Shown in pieces: positions 22,695 through 34,370 of a stretch of 64,000 bases of DNA (the first letter of the stretch is position 1; every line of letters begins with the position of its first letter). This stretch comes from Aspidiotus rigidus (Eukaryota; Arthropoda; Insecta; Hemiptera; Diaspididae): positions 2,480,001 through 2,544,000 of the forward strand of contig JAVHKY010000034.1 of NCBI GenBank assembly GCA_035079385.1. The letters run 5' to 3'. The translations under genes were made by a program, and so were the position numbers. The notes below the pieces were generated by a model that saw nothing but the letters and a program-made list of their open reading frames with translations, ran no database searches and was not told where the DNA came from.

Positions 22695-24175
22695 TTAAGA
22701 TCGTCCAACCGAGAAATTACGGTGTGAGTCATAAACCAGTTCGATCAGGCCATCTTCCGGAATGTACGAATTGAGTACAGTGATACCGTCAGTGTTGAGA
22801 TGACGAATTATCTCTATATTCTCGAGGGCGATACGCTTTCGGTAGGAATTCTCCTTATGGAGGAGCTTTTCAGATTCCTCGCGGAAGCTGTGGCCACTGT
22901 TTATTAAGTGATCGGCGAAAGCTGACTCCCCTAAGTGTCCCTTCTTCCAAGACTTCAGGTGCTCAGCTAATCTAACTTTCATTTGGTGGCTGGTCTCACC
23001 AATATAAAAACCTCCACAATCCTCACACTCCAACTTATACACACCACTCCTCTCATCGACAGGTATGGGGTCCTTCAGTCTCACAAACAACCTCTTGACT
23101 GTGGTAGGATTGTAAAACGCGCGTCTGAAGCCAAACGGGCGAAGGGCCCGACCCAATTGCAGGGAGAACTTCCCCAGGAAAGGGAGACTGATCCAACGCA
23201 AACGGCGATCACGGATCGTGTCTCGGGGGAGGGAGGTGGTGGAATCCAGAAGGCTCCTCGTAACTTTCCTCCGAACCATCACGTCAACATCGACATTGAC
23301 CCCATTCACTCTGGCCAGGTGTTTTATTGTGATTAACTCTTTCTTGAAGGCAAACTGACTCAAAGGAATACGAGTCAGTCTGTGAACTAGGCTATGAAAA
23401 GCAGCCATCTTGTGAGCAACAGGACCGAACGAACCACCGTGGACTAAAACATCGGTCGTAGTATCTTTCCTGTAAATTCCAAACTCATGGATACCGTCTA
23501 CAATAGAGATCGATAAATCCAAAAAGTTAATGGAAAATACCCCTATTTCCAACGTAAATTTGATGGAAGGGTACCAGGAATTGAGATACCTCAGAAACTC
23601 ACCAAGGAGATCTGGGTGACCAGTCCAGGTACATAGAACGTCATCAACGTACCTGTGCCAATAGTGAATATGATTAAGTAATACCTGGTTCGAGGAAAAG
23701 AGGTCAAGTTCAAACTTAGACATGGCAATTTCGGATATGAGAGAGCCTAGTGGTGATCCAATGGGGATCCCTATTTCGTCAGGGAACTCGAAAAATTTCC
23801 CTTCAAATTTACAGTAGTTGGGGGACCAGCAAGTATTAAGAAGATCGAAGAATTCGTGAAGCTCATTATGAGGAATGTTGGCTTCGACGAGTAGCTCACC
23901 CATACGCTGGATAGTAGCAGCCTTAGGAATATTCGGGAACAAACCAACAACATCAAACGAGCAAATGGTCGTTCCCGGGGGAAGACTTACATCCTTGAGG
24001 ACATCAGTTAAAGAGGCCGAATTCAAGACCGAATGAGGGGATTCAAAATCAATTCGATTTTTGAACCAACGGTCAAGGAATTTGGCAAGGAGGTAGGTAG
24101 GAGAGGAGACGAAAGAAACAACGGGTCGCATCGGGGTATTGTTCTTATGCACTGTAGGCAGCTCGTACAGGAGGG
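22695..24175 (-). pseudogene. PLE-A copy 2 reverse transcriptase and GIY-YIG endonuclease frame
   Basis: One open frame of about 490 codons beginning just after the C-run at 24,171. It holds MRPVVSFVSSPTYLLAKFLD, CSFDVVGLFPNIP, IGIPIGSPLGSLISE, HRYVDDVLCTW, then the linker RWISLPFLGKFS and endonuclease SGVYKLECEDCGGFYIGET. The catalytic RT Asp pair and the GIY-YIG tyrosines are present. The His in SHQMK replaces the Arg seen in the other copies (SRQMK). The C-run of six just upstream puts it out of frame with the N-terminal domain, so as read it is not translated from the element's own start. Confidence 0.8.
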
Positions 24176-24502
24176 GGGTGTGGGGTTAGGAACAAGGAGG
24201 GTTTTTTTCAAAGCAGGAGTTTTGATAACAGCCTCACTCCTGTTGATGACACTCCTAACTTCTTTGACGTGCTTGGGAAAGCTGAAATCCTCGCTCTCTT
24301 TAGCACCATACTGCTGTAGGACTTCATGGACCTTAGAAGAATAGGCCGATCTCTCCATCACTACAACAGCGTTGCCCTTGTCAGCCTTAGTGACGATCAA
24401 ATCTCCCTCTTTCATCTTCCTCCTTAAACCCTGAATCACTCCTCCCAATTTATTACTCATGCGAGGGAGGGGGTTATTACGGACTAATTCGGCACAGACT
24501 TT
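24176..24502 (-). pseudogene. PLE-A copy 2 middle segment
   Basis: Frame open over MSNKLGGVIQGLRRKMKEGDLIVTKADKGNAVVVMERSAY to ALKKTLLVPNPTPP. It is bounded by two breaks: a one-base loss at about 24,505 (ACCAGAAAG for ACCCAGAAAG) on the upstream side and the C-run at 24,171-24,176 on the downstream side. Confidence 0.75.
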
Positions 24503-25200
24503 CTGGTATTAAAACCAGGACCAATCTTAACCCCAAGATCCGCAACGACTTTCGCCAAGGTTTCATCATTCTTGAGGGGAGGCATACTGAACTTCAAACC
24601 TTTCTCAAGGAGGGATGTTTCGTCACTATTGAACACTACCTGACTATTATTTATGAGGGGGGGGGGGTGGAATTTATGAACGACAACACCATCACTCACC
24701 CCCTCCTCAACCACCTCCTCATTAACCGTCATTAGGGAGGACAGCTTCTTATTTTTCCTCTCCTTCAACTTCGCCTCAAACTTCACACACTTTTCTTGGA
24801 CGTCCCGCATAAAGTAATCAAACTCAAGGGGGAGAAGCATGCCGGAGAGTCTCGAATGGACCATAAGGTTTAATCTGGTCGTGATATTAAATTTACCATA
24901 CCATCTTTGCAACTCTGTTCTGATCCACTTCTCCCTCATATAATTTTCCAGTTTCTTAGTCGTAACCTTACAATCGGAATAAAACCGGAATTTAACGAAC
25001 TTGGGTCTCAAATGCAACACTAAACACCGACGAAGAAACCAAATATGAGAGGAAAACGAAGCGCGTTGCTTCCGAAATTTCAGAAAAAGGAACTGTAAAT
25101 ACGCCGCAGAAGCGTTCTCAATTAAACGAATCCGTTCCTTCAAGTTACGGCTATCCATAATAAACATGAATGAGGAATACTCTGACGTGGAGTAAAACAT
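24503..25200 (-). pseudogene. PLE-A copy 2 N-terminal domain
   Basis: The only copy with a full N-terminus. The frame opens at ATG 25,200 (MFYSTSEYSS) inside the terminal repeat; MDSRNLKERIRL begins at a later ATG at about 25,158. The next blocks are FRKQRASFSSHIWFLRRC, LRPKFVKFRFYSDCKV, LNLMVHSRLSGML, FDYFMRDVQEKC and FNSDETSLLEKGLKFSMPPL. About 230 residues precede the break. The region is rich in basic residues, as expected of a PLE N-terminal nucleic-acid-binding part; I see no catalytic motif in it. Confidence 0.75.
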
Positions 25201-25262
25201 GCAAACCGCTGAAAAAATGAAAAGACGACGAGCGCTTTCGGTTAAACAACCATCTTCAAACC

Positions 25263-25375
25263 TGAAATCATCGTCTTTTCATTTTTTCAGCGGTTTGCAT
25301 GTTTTACTCCACGTCGGAGTATTCCTCTTTCATGTTTATTATGGATAGCCGTAACTTGAAGGAACGGATTCGTTT
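25263..25375 (+). repeat. Isolated PLE-A terminal repeat, inverted against copy 2
   Basis: Plus-strand copy of CGTCTTTTCATTTTTTCAGC through GCATGTTTTACTCC to GGAACGGATTCGTTT. It is the reverse complement of the adjoining 25,125-25,260 segment, giving a head-to-head palindrome with arms of about 100 bp and almost no spacer. Confidence 0.85.
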
Positions 25376-27789
25376 CATTGGAAACTCTTGAAAATCAATT
25401 CGCAAGAAGTCTCTAAAAAGAAGAAATTAAAGAGTACACCCCGGAGCAACCGGTGTCCAAGTCTTGTTTACCCGATGCATCCTTTTTCGCACATGTTTAT
25501 AAGTCCTTCCAAAAAATTATAAAACGATCATATCAAAAGAGTACGCTCATTTCTCATTCTTTCGAAGATTAAGGACTGCGTTCATGTTCACCCTTTATTT
25601 CGATACTCTTTCGAATCACGAACAATAAAAACAAAATAAGAAATAAGAGTATACATTACTGTGTACTATCTACGCAATAAGCATGTACGTGCAATCCTCC
25701 CAATCTACCATTCTGTACAGTAAACAAGTTATGGCAACCGTGAAGGCAGATGACAATCATGTACTTGCGCGCTTACGATCATCATTCCTTATAGTTAACC
25801 GAGAGCAACACTTTTATCAAACTGTTGTGATCTTTGAATAAGATTCACGGTCTAGAGTTCATGAGAAATATCTGCCGAGATCTACGCCTAAGTATGTATT
25901 CTCTTTTCGCTTTTTCATTTCCTATATCTTGAAAAAATGTAAAATCAAATAATCAGGTTCCAATCAACCGCTACCTACTAATCTAAGAGGAAAAAAATTG
26001 AAAAAATTTCATAACGTCTGCTAAATATCTTATTTGTAGATAATCTAGTAAGGTTAAAAATAACCCCCCCGAATTTTCTGAAAGCCTTATTCTCATCAAC
26101 CTAGAGATTCTTCCGTTCACACGTACAGCACGACCGCGACGTGTATTTCCCCTCTGCTCAGGCTTACTTGCACATATTCGCACATAATTTTCCTTATGCT
26201 CACGCTAAATACGATTTACTGCAGAGACAGCGAAATACACATTCTGGAATATGGTTATGTGGTATACGTTTGTGCACACCTGTGATGTATTCACTTCAGT
26301 GGTTTAGCTTACAAAGAGGTTTATCAACTTCTAGGATTAAAAAATGGAATTCAAAGTATCATAAAGTAGTGCGTCATAAAGTGATTTATTTTGTAGCGGC
26401 ATGTTATAATTCTTTTTCTTCTCTTTCTAGTTGTGTATTTCTTTCATTACCCACCTCCATTGCTGACTGTCGTGGTTCTGAATTTCTCATCAGCTTGAGA
26501 AAGAAACAAAACGACGAAGAAAAACGTCGCGCCTTGCGTCGCACCGTCGCCGACGCTGGTCTTGGAAACGAGTGCAAGACGGACGGACAAACGAAAATGA
26601 GTGAATAAACTGGACTACGAAATTTTCACTGTACATCTTGATATATTAAGTTATCGCGTACGGTCGGACTTTGCGGCAAAGTGAGTGTCCGTTGAAAGTT
26701 CATGAACTCGGACGTGTGTATTTAAAGAATGCGTACTTCGAATTACAGTCTTGGCGATGCTTTGAGACACTTAAGCTTTCTTCTTCTGAACGCAGGTCAC
26801 AATTGTAGAACTGAAATCTCATATAGCATACACGTAGTCTTGACATTAATTATGAGTGAGGGCCTACGATAATACAGATAGCATTTATATCGAGCAAAGA
26901 AATGTTATGACAATGTCAAAAGGATGCTTTGAAACAAATTAAGTGTACTAGAATGGAAATGTATTGTAGAGCAATCCCTAACTTTTAGAAACCGAAAAGT
27001 GAGACGTTTTGAATACCTTGCATTTGTCTTTCTTGCGAAAGCATTCAAAAGTCGGCTTGAATTTTCCTCTATCTTCACTACGCTTCCAAATCACGTTACG
27101 CTAGTCCAAAAAATGGTAGGTAACACTAGTTTTTTGAAAATTGTATTCCTTTTGTAGAAGATTTTAAACTGTTATGCTTCCAGAGTTTCTTGAGTCCATG
27201 GATTTTGACTTACTTTATATTTGAAGGGACAATTATTTGTGCCACTTGATCTTTTTCTGTCTTCCTTGATCTTGAACAAATTCTCAAGTACGGAGAAGAA
27301 TGCTTATTTGCGATCTGGAGCAAATTCTCAGGCTGATTTGATCTTTTCTTCCTCATCTCCTCTTCTCCTTCTGCCAATATAAACTCCTGCAGATTAGGAA
27401 TATTATACTGCTCTAAATAGTTGAGGACTCCTCCTGTATTTCTTAGTCTGGTAAACGCTATATCGTCTGTTAGGCTACACTTGCAGCCTAATTAATAGGT
27501 ACGAACGAAGTCGATGGGAGGACTGGCCCCCACTCTCCTTGGCCTGGCATACCATGATCATTGTCATACTACGTCCCTAGAAAGACCAAATTGGAATAAA
27601 ATTACCGGCACGTAAGAATTTAACAATGAGTTGCGACGACAGGTTTCGAGATGCTGACATCCCACCATCAGGTACGAATCGCAAAAGGCCCGAGAATGGC
27701 TACACGAGATACAAGAGAAGTCGCCAAGGTAGCGTTATCCAACATTCTGGTCCAAGAATATAAGTCACGAATGGGCCGAACAAAATCAT
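25376..27789. other. No recognisable gene
   Basis: A frame at 26,141-26,608 is open for 155 codons without a recognisable domain. A good 3' splice-site look-alike (TTCTTTTTCTTCTCTTTCTAG, ending at 26,430) lies inside it, so part of the stretch could be an exon, but no partner exon or motif supports this. Confidence 0.35.
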
Positions 27790-28680
27790 GCTCGGTGTCG
27801 TTCAATAATTTGTAAAAATCTCTACCTCTTCTAATCTAATTAGATTTGTGTCTCTTGGCGAGCTGTGCAGAAGAGGATTTCTGATAAGAGCGAGGGAGTG
27901 ACCCGTGGGGAGAATGTGGTGGGCGAAAGCGGACTTACTCGTATGGGTCTGGACGTTATGAATGGCAGATTTATGCTCATTAATACAGTTCCCAAGTGCA
28001 CGATCCGTCTGACCTATGTACACCGCATTCGACTGATCCTATGAATCCCTATTCTTTGTAGGAGGGAGTAGGGTCCTTGTGGTTGAAGAGATGGAGAAGA
28101 GAGTGAGGACTATAAAAGGCAGCCCGGTAGCCGTGATTCTTGAGCAGAAGGTGGACTCGAATCCACCGTGTCCTATCTCGACTGCAGGGTATTGCTTCTC
28201 TGTAGGGTAATGGCCCTTCTTCTTCTGCGAACTAGTTTTTGAACATCGATATTATTATTGTTAAAGGCATTATGTGGGAAATAATAACAATTTCTTTTTT
28301 ATAATTGCGGGAGGTCAAGGGAAGACTAGCCAGCCTACGGGCCATGGCCACATAAGCCGCACTTTTATGGGAGGCATGGTGGAGCGAATCTCAGTGGATG
28401 GTTAGCCCAGTCTGGGCAGGCTTCCAAAAAATATCGAAATCAAAAGTTCAGGTGCCCGTGGAACTAGGAAGGAGGAAGGTTTTGAGGTCCTGAGAGTTCG
28501 CCTCTACGGTAAATTTCAGTTTGGAGTGGTAATTATTAAGCGCTTTGTGGAACGCTCGAAAGGAGTTATTATCACCCATCCAGTTACTGAAAATGCCATT
28601 CACGTATCCATACCATTGGTCACTTTGATGGCAGTTTTTCCAAGATCCAATCTTATAAAACCGGTTTCACAGGTTTTTTG
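27790..28680 (-). mobile_element. Penelope-like retroelement, family G, degraded
   Basis: Minus strand: the RT palm block reads YGYVNGIFSNWMGDNNSFRAF at about 28,600, where PLEs have YVDD; both catalytic Asp are changed. KLKFTVE and FLLPSSTGT follow, then linker traces, then an endonuclease piece MYIGQTDRALGNCINEHKSA and FAHHILPTGHS at 27,802-28,023. Several frameshifts. It resembles family F in word order but is different sequence. Confidence 0.65.
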
Positions 28681-29192
28681 TGACTTTTTTTTTTTTTTTA
28701 TATAGTCTCAATCTTACACGCGAATTCAATCAGCTGTTTCGGGAAGACCGTCTCGGTAGCATATAGACAATCTCCGGAAGTTGATACCGCTGTTTAGGGA
28801 AGACCGGGTCGGTATCAGGCTCAATTGGGATCCAAGGCTGTTTTTAAGATATCTAGATTGAATTCTAAGGTATTAACTTGAAGGAACGGATTCGTTTAAT
28901 CGAGAACGCTTCTGCGGCGTATTTACAGTTCTTTTTCTGAAATTTCGGAAGCAACGCGCTTCGTTTTCCTCTCATATTTGGTTTCTTCGTCGGTGTTTAG
29001 TATTGCATTTGAGACCCAAGTTCGTTAAATTCCGGTTTTATTCCGATTGTAAGGTTACGACTAGGGAGAAGTGGATCAGAACAGAGTTGCGAAGATGGTA
29101 TGGTAAATTTAATATTACGACTAGATTAAACCTTATGGTCCATTCGAGACTCTCCGGCATGCTCCCCCCCCCCCCTTGAGTTTGATTACTTT

Positions 29193-29651
29193 ATGCGGGA
29201 CGTCAATGAAAAGTGTCGGAAATTTGAGGCGAAGTTGAAGGAGAGGAAATATAAGAAGCTGTCCTCCCTAATGACGGTTAATGAGGATGTGGTTGAGGAG
29301 GGGGTAAGTGACGGTGCTGTCGTTCATAAATTCCATCCCCCCCTCATAAATAATAGTCAGGTAGTGTTCAATAGTGACGAAACATCCCTCCTTGAGAAAG
29401 GTTTGAAGTTCAGTATACCTCCTCTCAAGAATGATGAAACCTTGGCGAATGTTGTTGCGGATCTTGCGGTTAAGATTGGTCCTGGTTTTAATACCCAGAA
29501 AGTCTGTGCCGAATTAGTCCGTAATAACCCCCTCCCTCGCATGAGTAATAAATTGGGAGGAGTGATTCAGGGTTTAAGGAGGAAGATGAAAGAGGGAGAT
29601 TTGATCGTCACTAAGGCTGAAAAGGGCAACGCTGTTGTAGTGATAGAGTGA
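29193..29651 (+). pseudogene. PLE-A copy 3 N-terminal and middle domain
   Basis: Frame MRDVNEKCRKFEAKLKERK through FNSDETSLLEKGLKFS to TKAEKGNAVVVIE. It ends at TGA 29,649, where the other copies have AGA (Arg). The homologous reading continues past this stop to the C-run at 29,822. The usual TKADKGN motif is TKAEKGN here. Confidence 0.8.
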
Positions 29652-29805
29652 TCGGCCTATTCTTCTAAGGTCTATGAAGTCCTACAGCAGTGTGGTGCTA
29701 AACAGAGTGAGGATTTCAGCTTTCCTAAGCACGTCAAAGATGTTAGGAGTGTCATCAACAGGACTGAGGCTGTTATCAAAACTCCTGCTTTGAAAAAAGC
29801 CCTCC

Positions 29806-31311
29806 TTGTTCCTAACCCCACACCCCCCCCCCCTCCTGTACGGGCTGCCTAAAGTGCATAAGAACAATACCCCGATGCGACCCGTTGTTTCTTTCGTCTC
29901 CTCTCCTACCTACCTCCTTGCCAAATTCATTGACCGTTGGTTCAAAAATCGAATTGATTTTGAATCCCCTCATTCGGTCTTGAATTCGGCCTCTTTAACT
30001 GACGTCCTCAAGGATGTAAGTCTTCCCCCGGGAACGACCATCTGCTCGTTTGATGTTCTTGGTTTATTCCCAATTATTCCTAAGGCTGCTACTATCCAGC
30101 GTATGGGTGAGCTACTCGTCAAAGCCAACATTCCTCATAATGAGTTTCACGAATTCTTCGATCTTCTAAATACTTGCTGGTCCCCCAACTACTGTAAGTT
30201 TGAAGGGAAATTTTTCGAGTTCCCTGACGAAGTAGGGATCCCCATTGGATCACCACTAGGCTCTCTCATATCCGAAATTTTCATGTCTAAGTTTGAACTT
30301 GACCTCTTTTCCTCGAACCAGGTGTTACTTAATCATATTCATTACTGGCACAGGTACGTTGATGACGTTTTATGTACCTGGACTGGTCACCCAGATATCC
30401 TTGGTGAGTTTCTGAGGTATTTCAATTCCTGGTACCCTTCCATCAAATTTACGTTGGAAATAGGGGTATTTTCCATTAACTTTTTGGATTTATCGATCTC
30501 TATAGTAGACGGTATCCATAAGTTTGGAATTTACAGGAAAGATACTACGACCGATATTTTAGTCCACGGTGGTTCGTTCGGTCCTGTTGCTCACAAGATG
30601 GCTGCTTTTCATAGCCTAGTTCACAGACTGACTCGTATTCCTTTGAGTCAGTCTGCCTTTAAGAAAGAGTTAATCACAATAAAACACCTGGCAAGAATGA
30701 GTGGGGTCAATGTCGATGTTGACGTGATGGTTCGGAGGAAAGTTACGAGGAGCCTCCTGGATTCTAACACCTCCCTCCCCCGAGACACGATCCGCGATCG
30801 CCGTTTGCGTTGGATCAGTCTCCCTTTCCTGGGGAAGTTCTCCCTGCAATTGGGTTGGGCCCTTCGCCCGTTTGGCTTCAGACCCGCGTTTTACAACCCT
30901 ACCACAGTCAAGAGGTTGTTTGTGAGACTGAAGGACCCCATACCTGTCGATGAGAGGAGTGGTGTGTATAAGTTGGAGTGTGAGAATTGTGGAGGCTTTT
31001 ATATTGGTGAGACCAGCCGCCAAATGAAAGTTAGAGTAGCTGACCACCTGAAGTCTTGGAAGAAGGGACACTTAGGGGAGTCAGCTTTCGCCGATCACTT
31101 AATAAACAGTGGCCACAGCTTCCGCGAGGAATCTGAAAAGCTCCTCCATAAGGAGAATTCCTACCGTAAGCGTATCGCCCTCGAGAATATAGAGATAATT
31201 CGTCATCTCAACACTGACGGTATCACTGTACTCAATTCGTACATTTCGGAAGATGGCCTGATAGAACTGGTTTATGACTCACACCGTGATTTCTCGTTTG
31301 GAGGATCTTAA
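29806..31311 (+). CDS. PLE-A copy 3 reverse transcriptase with GIY-YIG endonuclease
   Basis: The longest clean A-family frame (501 codons as opened; the first codon is not a real start). Approximate residues: LYGLPKVHK 11-19, MRPVVSFVSSPTY 24-36, CSFDVLGLFP 80-89, GIPIGSPLGSLIS 144-156, catalytic YVDD 184-187, NFLDLSIS 225-232, linker RWISLPFLGKFS 335-346, SGVYKLEC 385-392 with Cys at 392 and 395, FYIGETSRQ 398-406, HLINSGHSF 431-439, ALENIEIIRHL 458-468. RT plus GIY-YIG in this order defines an EN-positive PLE. All residues I would expect to be catalytic are present. The C-run of 11 at its start separates it from the N-terminal domain. Confidence 0.85.
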   Translation: MFLTPHPPPLLYGLPKVHKNNTPMRPVVSFVSSPTYLLAKFIDRWFKNRIDFESPHSVLNSASLTDVLKDVSLPPGTTICSFDVLGLFPIIPKAATIQRMGELLVKANIPHNEFHEFFDLLNTCWSPNYCKFEGKFFEFPDEVGIPIGSPLGSLISEIFMSKFELDLFSSNQVLLNHIHYWHRYVDDVLCTWTGHPDILGEFLRYFNSWYPSIKFTLEIGVFSINFLDLSISIVDGIHKFGIYRKDTTTDILVHGGSFGPVAHKMAAFHSLVHRLTRIPLSQSAFKKELITIKHLARMSGVNVDVDVMVRRKVTRSLLDSNTSLPRDTIRDRRLRWISLPFLGKFSLQLGWALRPFGFRPAFYNPTTVKRLFVRLKDPIPVDERSGVYKLECENCGGFYIGETSRQMKVRVADHLKSWKKGHLGESAFADHLINSGHSFREESEKLLHKENSYRKRIALENIEIIRHLNTDGITVLNSYISEDGLIELVYDSHRDFSFGGS

Positions 31312-31355
31312 TACCTCGTTCTTCTCTTTTGTTCGTCAGTTGCTTTCATTTCAGG

Positions 31356-31386
31356 CTTGAAGATGGTTATTTAACCGAAAGCGCTC
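31356..31386 (+). ncRNA. Hammerhead-like hairpin, PLE-A copy 3
   Basis: Same unit as copy 1 (TTGAAGA, GGTT-ATTT-AACC, GAAAG, CGCTC), about 50 bp after the stop codon. Confidence 0.4.
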
Positions 31387-31449
31387 GTCGTCTTTTAATT
31401 TTCTGCGGTTTGCATGTTTTACTCCACGTCGGAGTATTCGTCTTTCACG

Positions 31450-33914
31450 TATTCAGAGGCTTGGCGTACTGCACCATACTTAGTCATAATAATTGGACCA
31501 GAGGCTGGGTGACGGTCCTATGGATTGAGACATTGAGCTTACTGAGAAAATTGCTTCTTCGCCCACCATAGTAAGGTTTCCCAAGGGAGACGAATGGACG
31601 GACATATGCGGATGGAAAATCTCATACTTGGAGGAGAGACACTAACTGGTCGTATGCGATTGAAGTATTTTATGCAAAGTACGTATTTTCTTCATTTTAT
31701 TGATTCAATAAACCATAACCTTAAATAAAACATTATTCTTCGTTCGTCGTCCATCTTGTACTGCTGAAACATCTTCCTGGAACAAAACGTTTACATTTTT
31801 TTCAAATTCTATTTTAAAGACCTTAAAACTCAACTCATAAACACTTAAGGAAATATGTCATATTATCTATCGTTATGAAAGTAAGCTTTATGCTTCGGTA
31901 TCTCGGTTTTTCAGAATCAAGCTCACGCTCGAGTTTGTCTATAACATTTGAAATGCTATTCAATCCGCGCGACAAAGTTGGAAACTCGATCCATGTTATT
32001 AATATTCCGATATCGAAGGACGTAATAATACGTTTTTCCGGAACAAGAGTTCGAAAAATACGAATAAGTTCCAGGTATATAAGGAAGTCGCTGGTTTATA
32101 AGACAGACGACGATGCAAAAGACCATCATAGATAAACGGAGTGTCGTAAAAGCGAGCATTTCTGGGCGAAAAATAATAATAGTAATAGTAATAATAATGA
32201 TCGGGAAAGAAAGAGTTCTTCTCCACGCCCTCTGTGTAATATAGACTGTACAAAAGGCAGTTAGGTGTGCAACATCGAGCTTTTATCTCTTTCGGGCATA
32301 TAAAAAAGGGAAAAGTTTAGCGACGAAGTTTCTTCGTTCGTGTACCGGAAGGTATTACTGTTATGCTAGTCAATTGCTCGGAAGTTATAAATATAAAATT
32401 GTGTTGCCCGAACTGTGGGTATTATATAGAATACACTGTATGATCAACACCCTTCCACGGTTTCATGGGGTGCCATTTGCTCTTTATGAAGAAGATTCTT
32501 CTCTAATAGTCGGTGGTTCGAGCGTACATTTTCGAAGACGCCAAACCCGCTCGCACGAGATAATCTTTGTCCGAATGTAGTCAGTCATGCTTGATTACAT
32601 TTCCCATCAATGTATCAATTTTCTCTTTCTAGTGCCCGTGCTCGACGCCGATAGTCCGGTATTGCGCAAATATCGGCGACTGTGTACGTAGGTGCACGAT
32701 AAGTCCACCAGGCAAAACTCACTCGCACGTACAAATTATTAAATATTTTTTATGAACTCTCGCGCCGAACTTAATTATCAGTTTACTCCCTTATATACGA
32801 AAAACGATATCGTTTAGTCGACGAGAATAACCTACGTACAAGTAAGTACGAGTAACATCATTTGCCTGCAGGAATTTTAGTTAAACTTAATTTGCGGTTA
32901 CCGCGGGTGCTATTATTTCATGACGGACGGGACGTCCGCGTTGTAAGTTATAATATTCGCGAAAGAGCGAAGAAATAAGTATATTTATAGAAGTACAGCC
33001 AGCTGTACAATGAACGGCGAAATTAATCGCAAATTTTTTTCCTTCAAATCCCGATCGATTATTATTACTCATTCGATAATTTCCGAGGTCAATAATTGCG
33101 AAGTGCCTACTCTTAATCTGTACCCCATTCGCGTATGGAAGAAAAGAAAAATGATTCGTACAAGCTATTATTACCGTTTAATGTATAATTCGTCTAATGA
33201 CAGATCCTCAGTACCAAACCTGTTTACGTCGAACCTATAACTACAACACGAATCGAAATATATCGTACTTCGGAGAATTTTCTTTTTTGTACTCATCATA
33301 TTATTCGATTCGAGACTGTGTGCATCAAGTACCTGACCATCAGTCTTGAATTTAGAGCAACTTTTTCATGTTCGGAGGCGTGTATTTGTGTTCATGTAAA
33401 AAAAAAACAGTTGTTACTAGATTCAATGTCAGAGAGAGAGAAAGAGAGAAAGAGAGAAAGAGAGAAAGAGAGAAAGAGAGAAAAAAAAAGGGTGCTGAGA
33501 CAGGAGTTTAGAAACGGACTTGCAAATTTTTGAAAATATTATCGAGTGCAGTTTCTTATGTGTGAGCGAGTTGAATTCTTTATTGATAGAAATGGACCTG
33601 TAGTCCAGGCACGCACGAGTAAGACTTTACCAATAAAAAAAAAAAACAAAAAATCACTCTATGGATATTCATCGTAGCTTTAGGACGTACCTTTAAGGAT
33701 CGAGAACCATCGTTTCGTTTGGCCTTGTGTGGATCTTTTAAATTTATATGATTATTGCAAACTGTTCCTGATCAAACAAGACCATTCCTCTTCAAATACT
33801 CCCATATCATAAGACATGCAGATATATTTCCCTTGTACATACAGCTCGAGAGCAGAGATTTTTTTGCTCAAAAATAAAATTGCAGAACGAAATTTTTCCA
33901 AGTCTTACTTCTTC
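31450..33914. other. No recognisable gene
   Basis: Spacer with a TATAAAAAAG word at 32,298, an (AAT)n-like stretch at 32,170-32,200 and the GAGAGAAA repeat below. Open frames at 31,875-32,135 and 33,010-33,240 show no motif. Confidence 0.4.
33431..33486 (+). repeat. GAGAGAAA microsatellite
   Basis: About six head-to-tail copies of an 8-bp purine unit followed by an A-run. Confidence 0.85.
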
Positions 33915-34370
33915 CGATCTTCTTCTTCAATGCTATGACCGATCTCGATCTTAGGCTCATCCATGGGCCAGTTTCATCAATTTCCCATACTTTTGTCCCA
34001 TATTCAGGTGTATTTGAGACCATGGATCATGTACCCGAAATATCCCATCTTCCTTCTTCTGACTGTGCTGAGCAGTTCCCTCTCCTTCCCCATCATCTGA
34101 AACACTTTGTCACTGGTCTTCTTTTTTGTCCATGAGATCCTGAGCATCCGTCGATAACACTAAAGCTCAAAGGCTCAAGCCGATTAAGTGTTCTGGTTTT
34201 CAGATTCCATGTTTCTACTCCATACAAATTATCCGTCAGACATAAAATTTTTAAATTCTAATTCTTAAAGCGAGCGTCATGTCGTGAGATGTGAGTATCT
34301 TTTTCATTTTCATGAAGGCTATTTGCGCTTCTCCCCGAATACGCAGAATAAAGTTTTCCAAATTCTTGTC
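33915..34370 (-). mobile_element. RTE-like LINE, 3' fragment (second copy)
   Basis: Minus strand aligns with the 3' third of the 14.3-15.8 kb LINE: MKMKKILTSHDMTLALRIRI here against VKMKKVLTSHHLPLDLRIRT there. Similarity then runs through the VETW and MMK region to the same 3' terminal sequence near 33,915. Strongly diverged and frameshifted; 5' truncated at about 34,370 beside a G-run. Confidence 0.75.

Larger units (their letters stand above)
22544..25262 (-). mobile_element. Penelope-like retroelement, family A, copy 2 (longest copy)
   Basis: The most complete A copy. On the minus strand it begins with a terminal repeat (hairpin at 25,231-25,262, then GCATGTTTTACTCCACGTC), which contains the ORF start. 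It continues through the N-terminal domain, RT and endonuclease, and ends with a second terminal repeat finishing GGAACGGATTCGT at 22,544. The two terminal repeats are direct and close to identical. At its 5' end it abuts a third, inverted repeat copy at 25,263-25,375. No unambiguous target duplication was seen. Confidence 0.85.
28875..31449 (+). mobile_element. Penelope-like retroelement, family A, copy 3
   Basis: Starts within the N-terminal coding region at TAACTTGAAGGAACGG, so it lacks the 5' repeat. It ends at TCTTTCACGT, about 45 bp earlier than copies 1, 2 and 4, whose ends extend to GGATTCGTTT. A 21-bp deletion near 29,063 removes KKLENYM compared with copy 2. Confidence 0.85.

Noticed and set aside
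22530..25390. Matching CCAAATGAACGAATCC and CCAATGAAACGAATCC at opposite ends of PLE-A copy 2, considered as a target duplication
   Set aside because: They are inverted rather than direct, and most of the match is element sequence; not usable as a duplication.
26141..26608. 155-codon open frame with an internal splice-acceptor look-alike
   Set aside because: No recognisable domain and no partner exon; left unannotated as a gene.
33318..33533. Frame encoding a Glu/Arg/Lys repeat peptide
   Set aside because: It is the translation of the GAGAGAAA microsatellite, not a gene.
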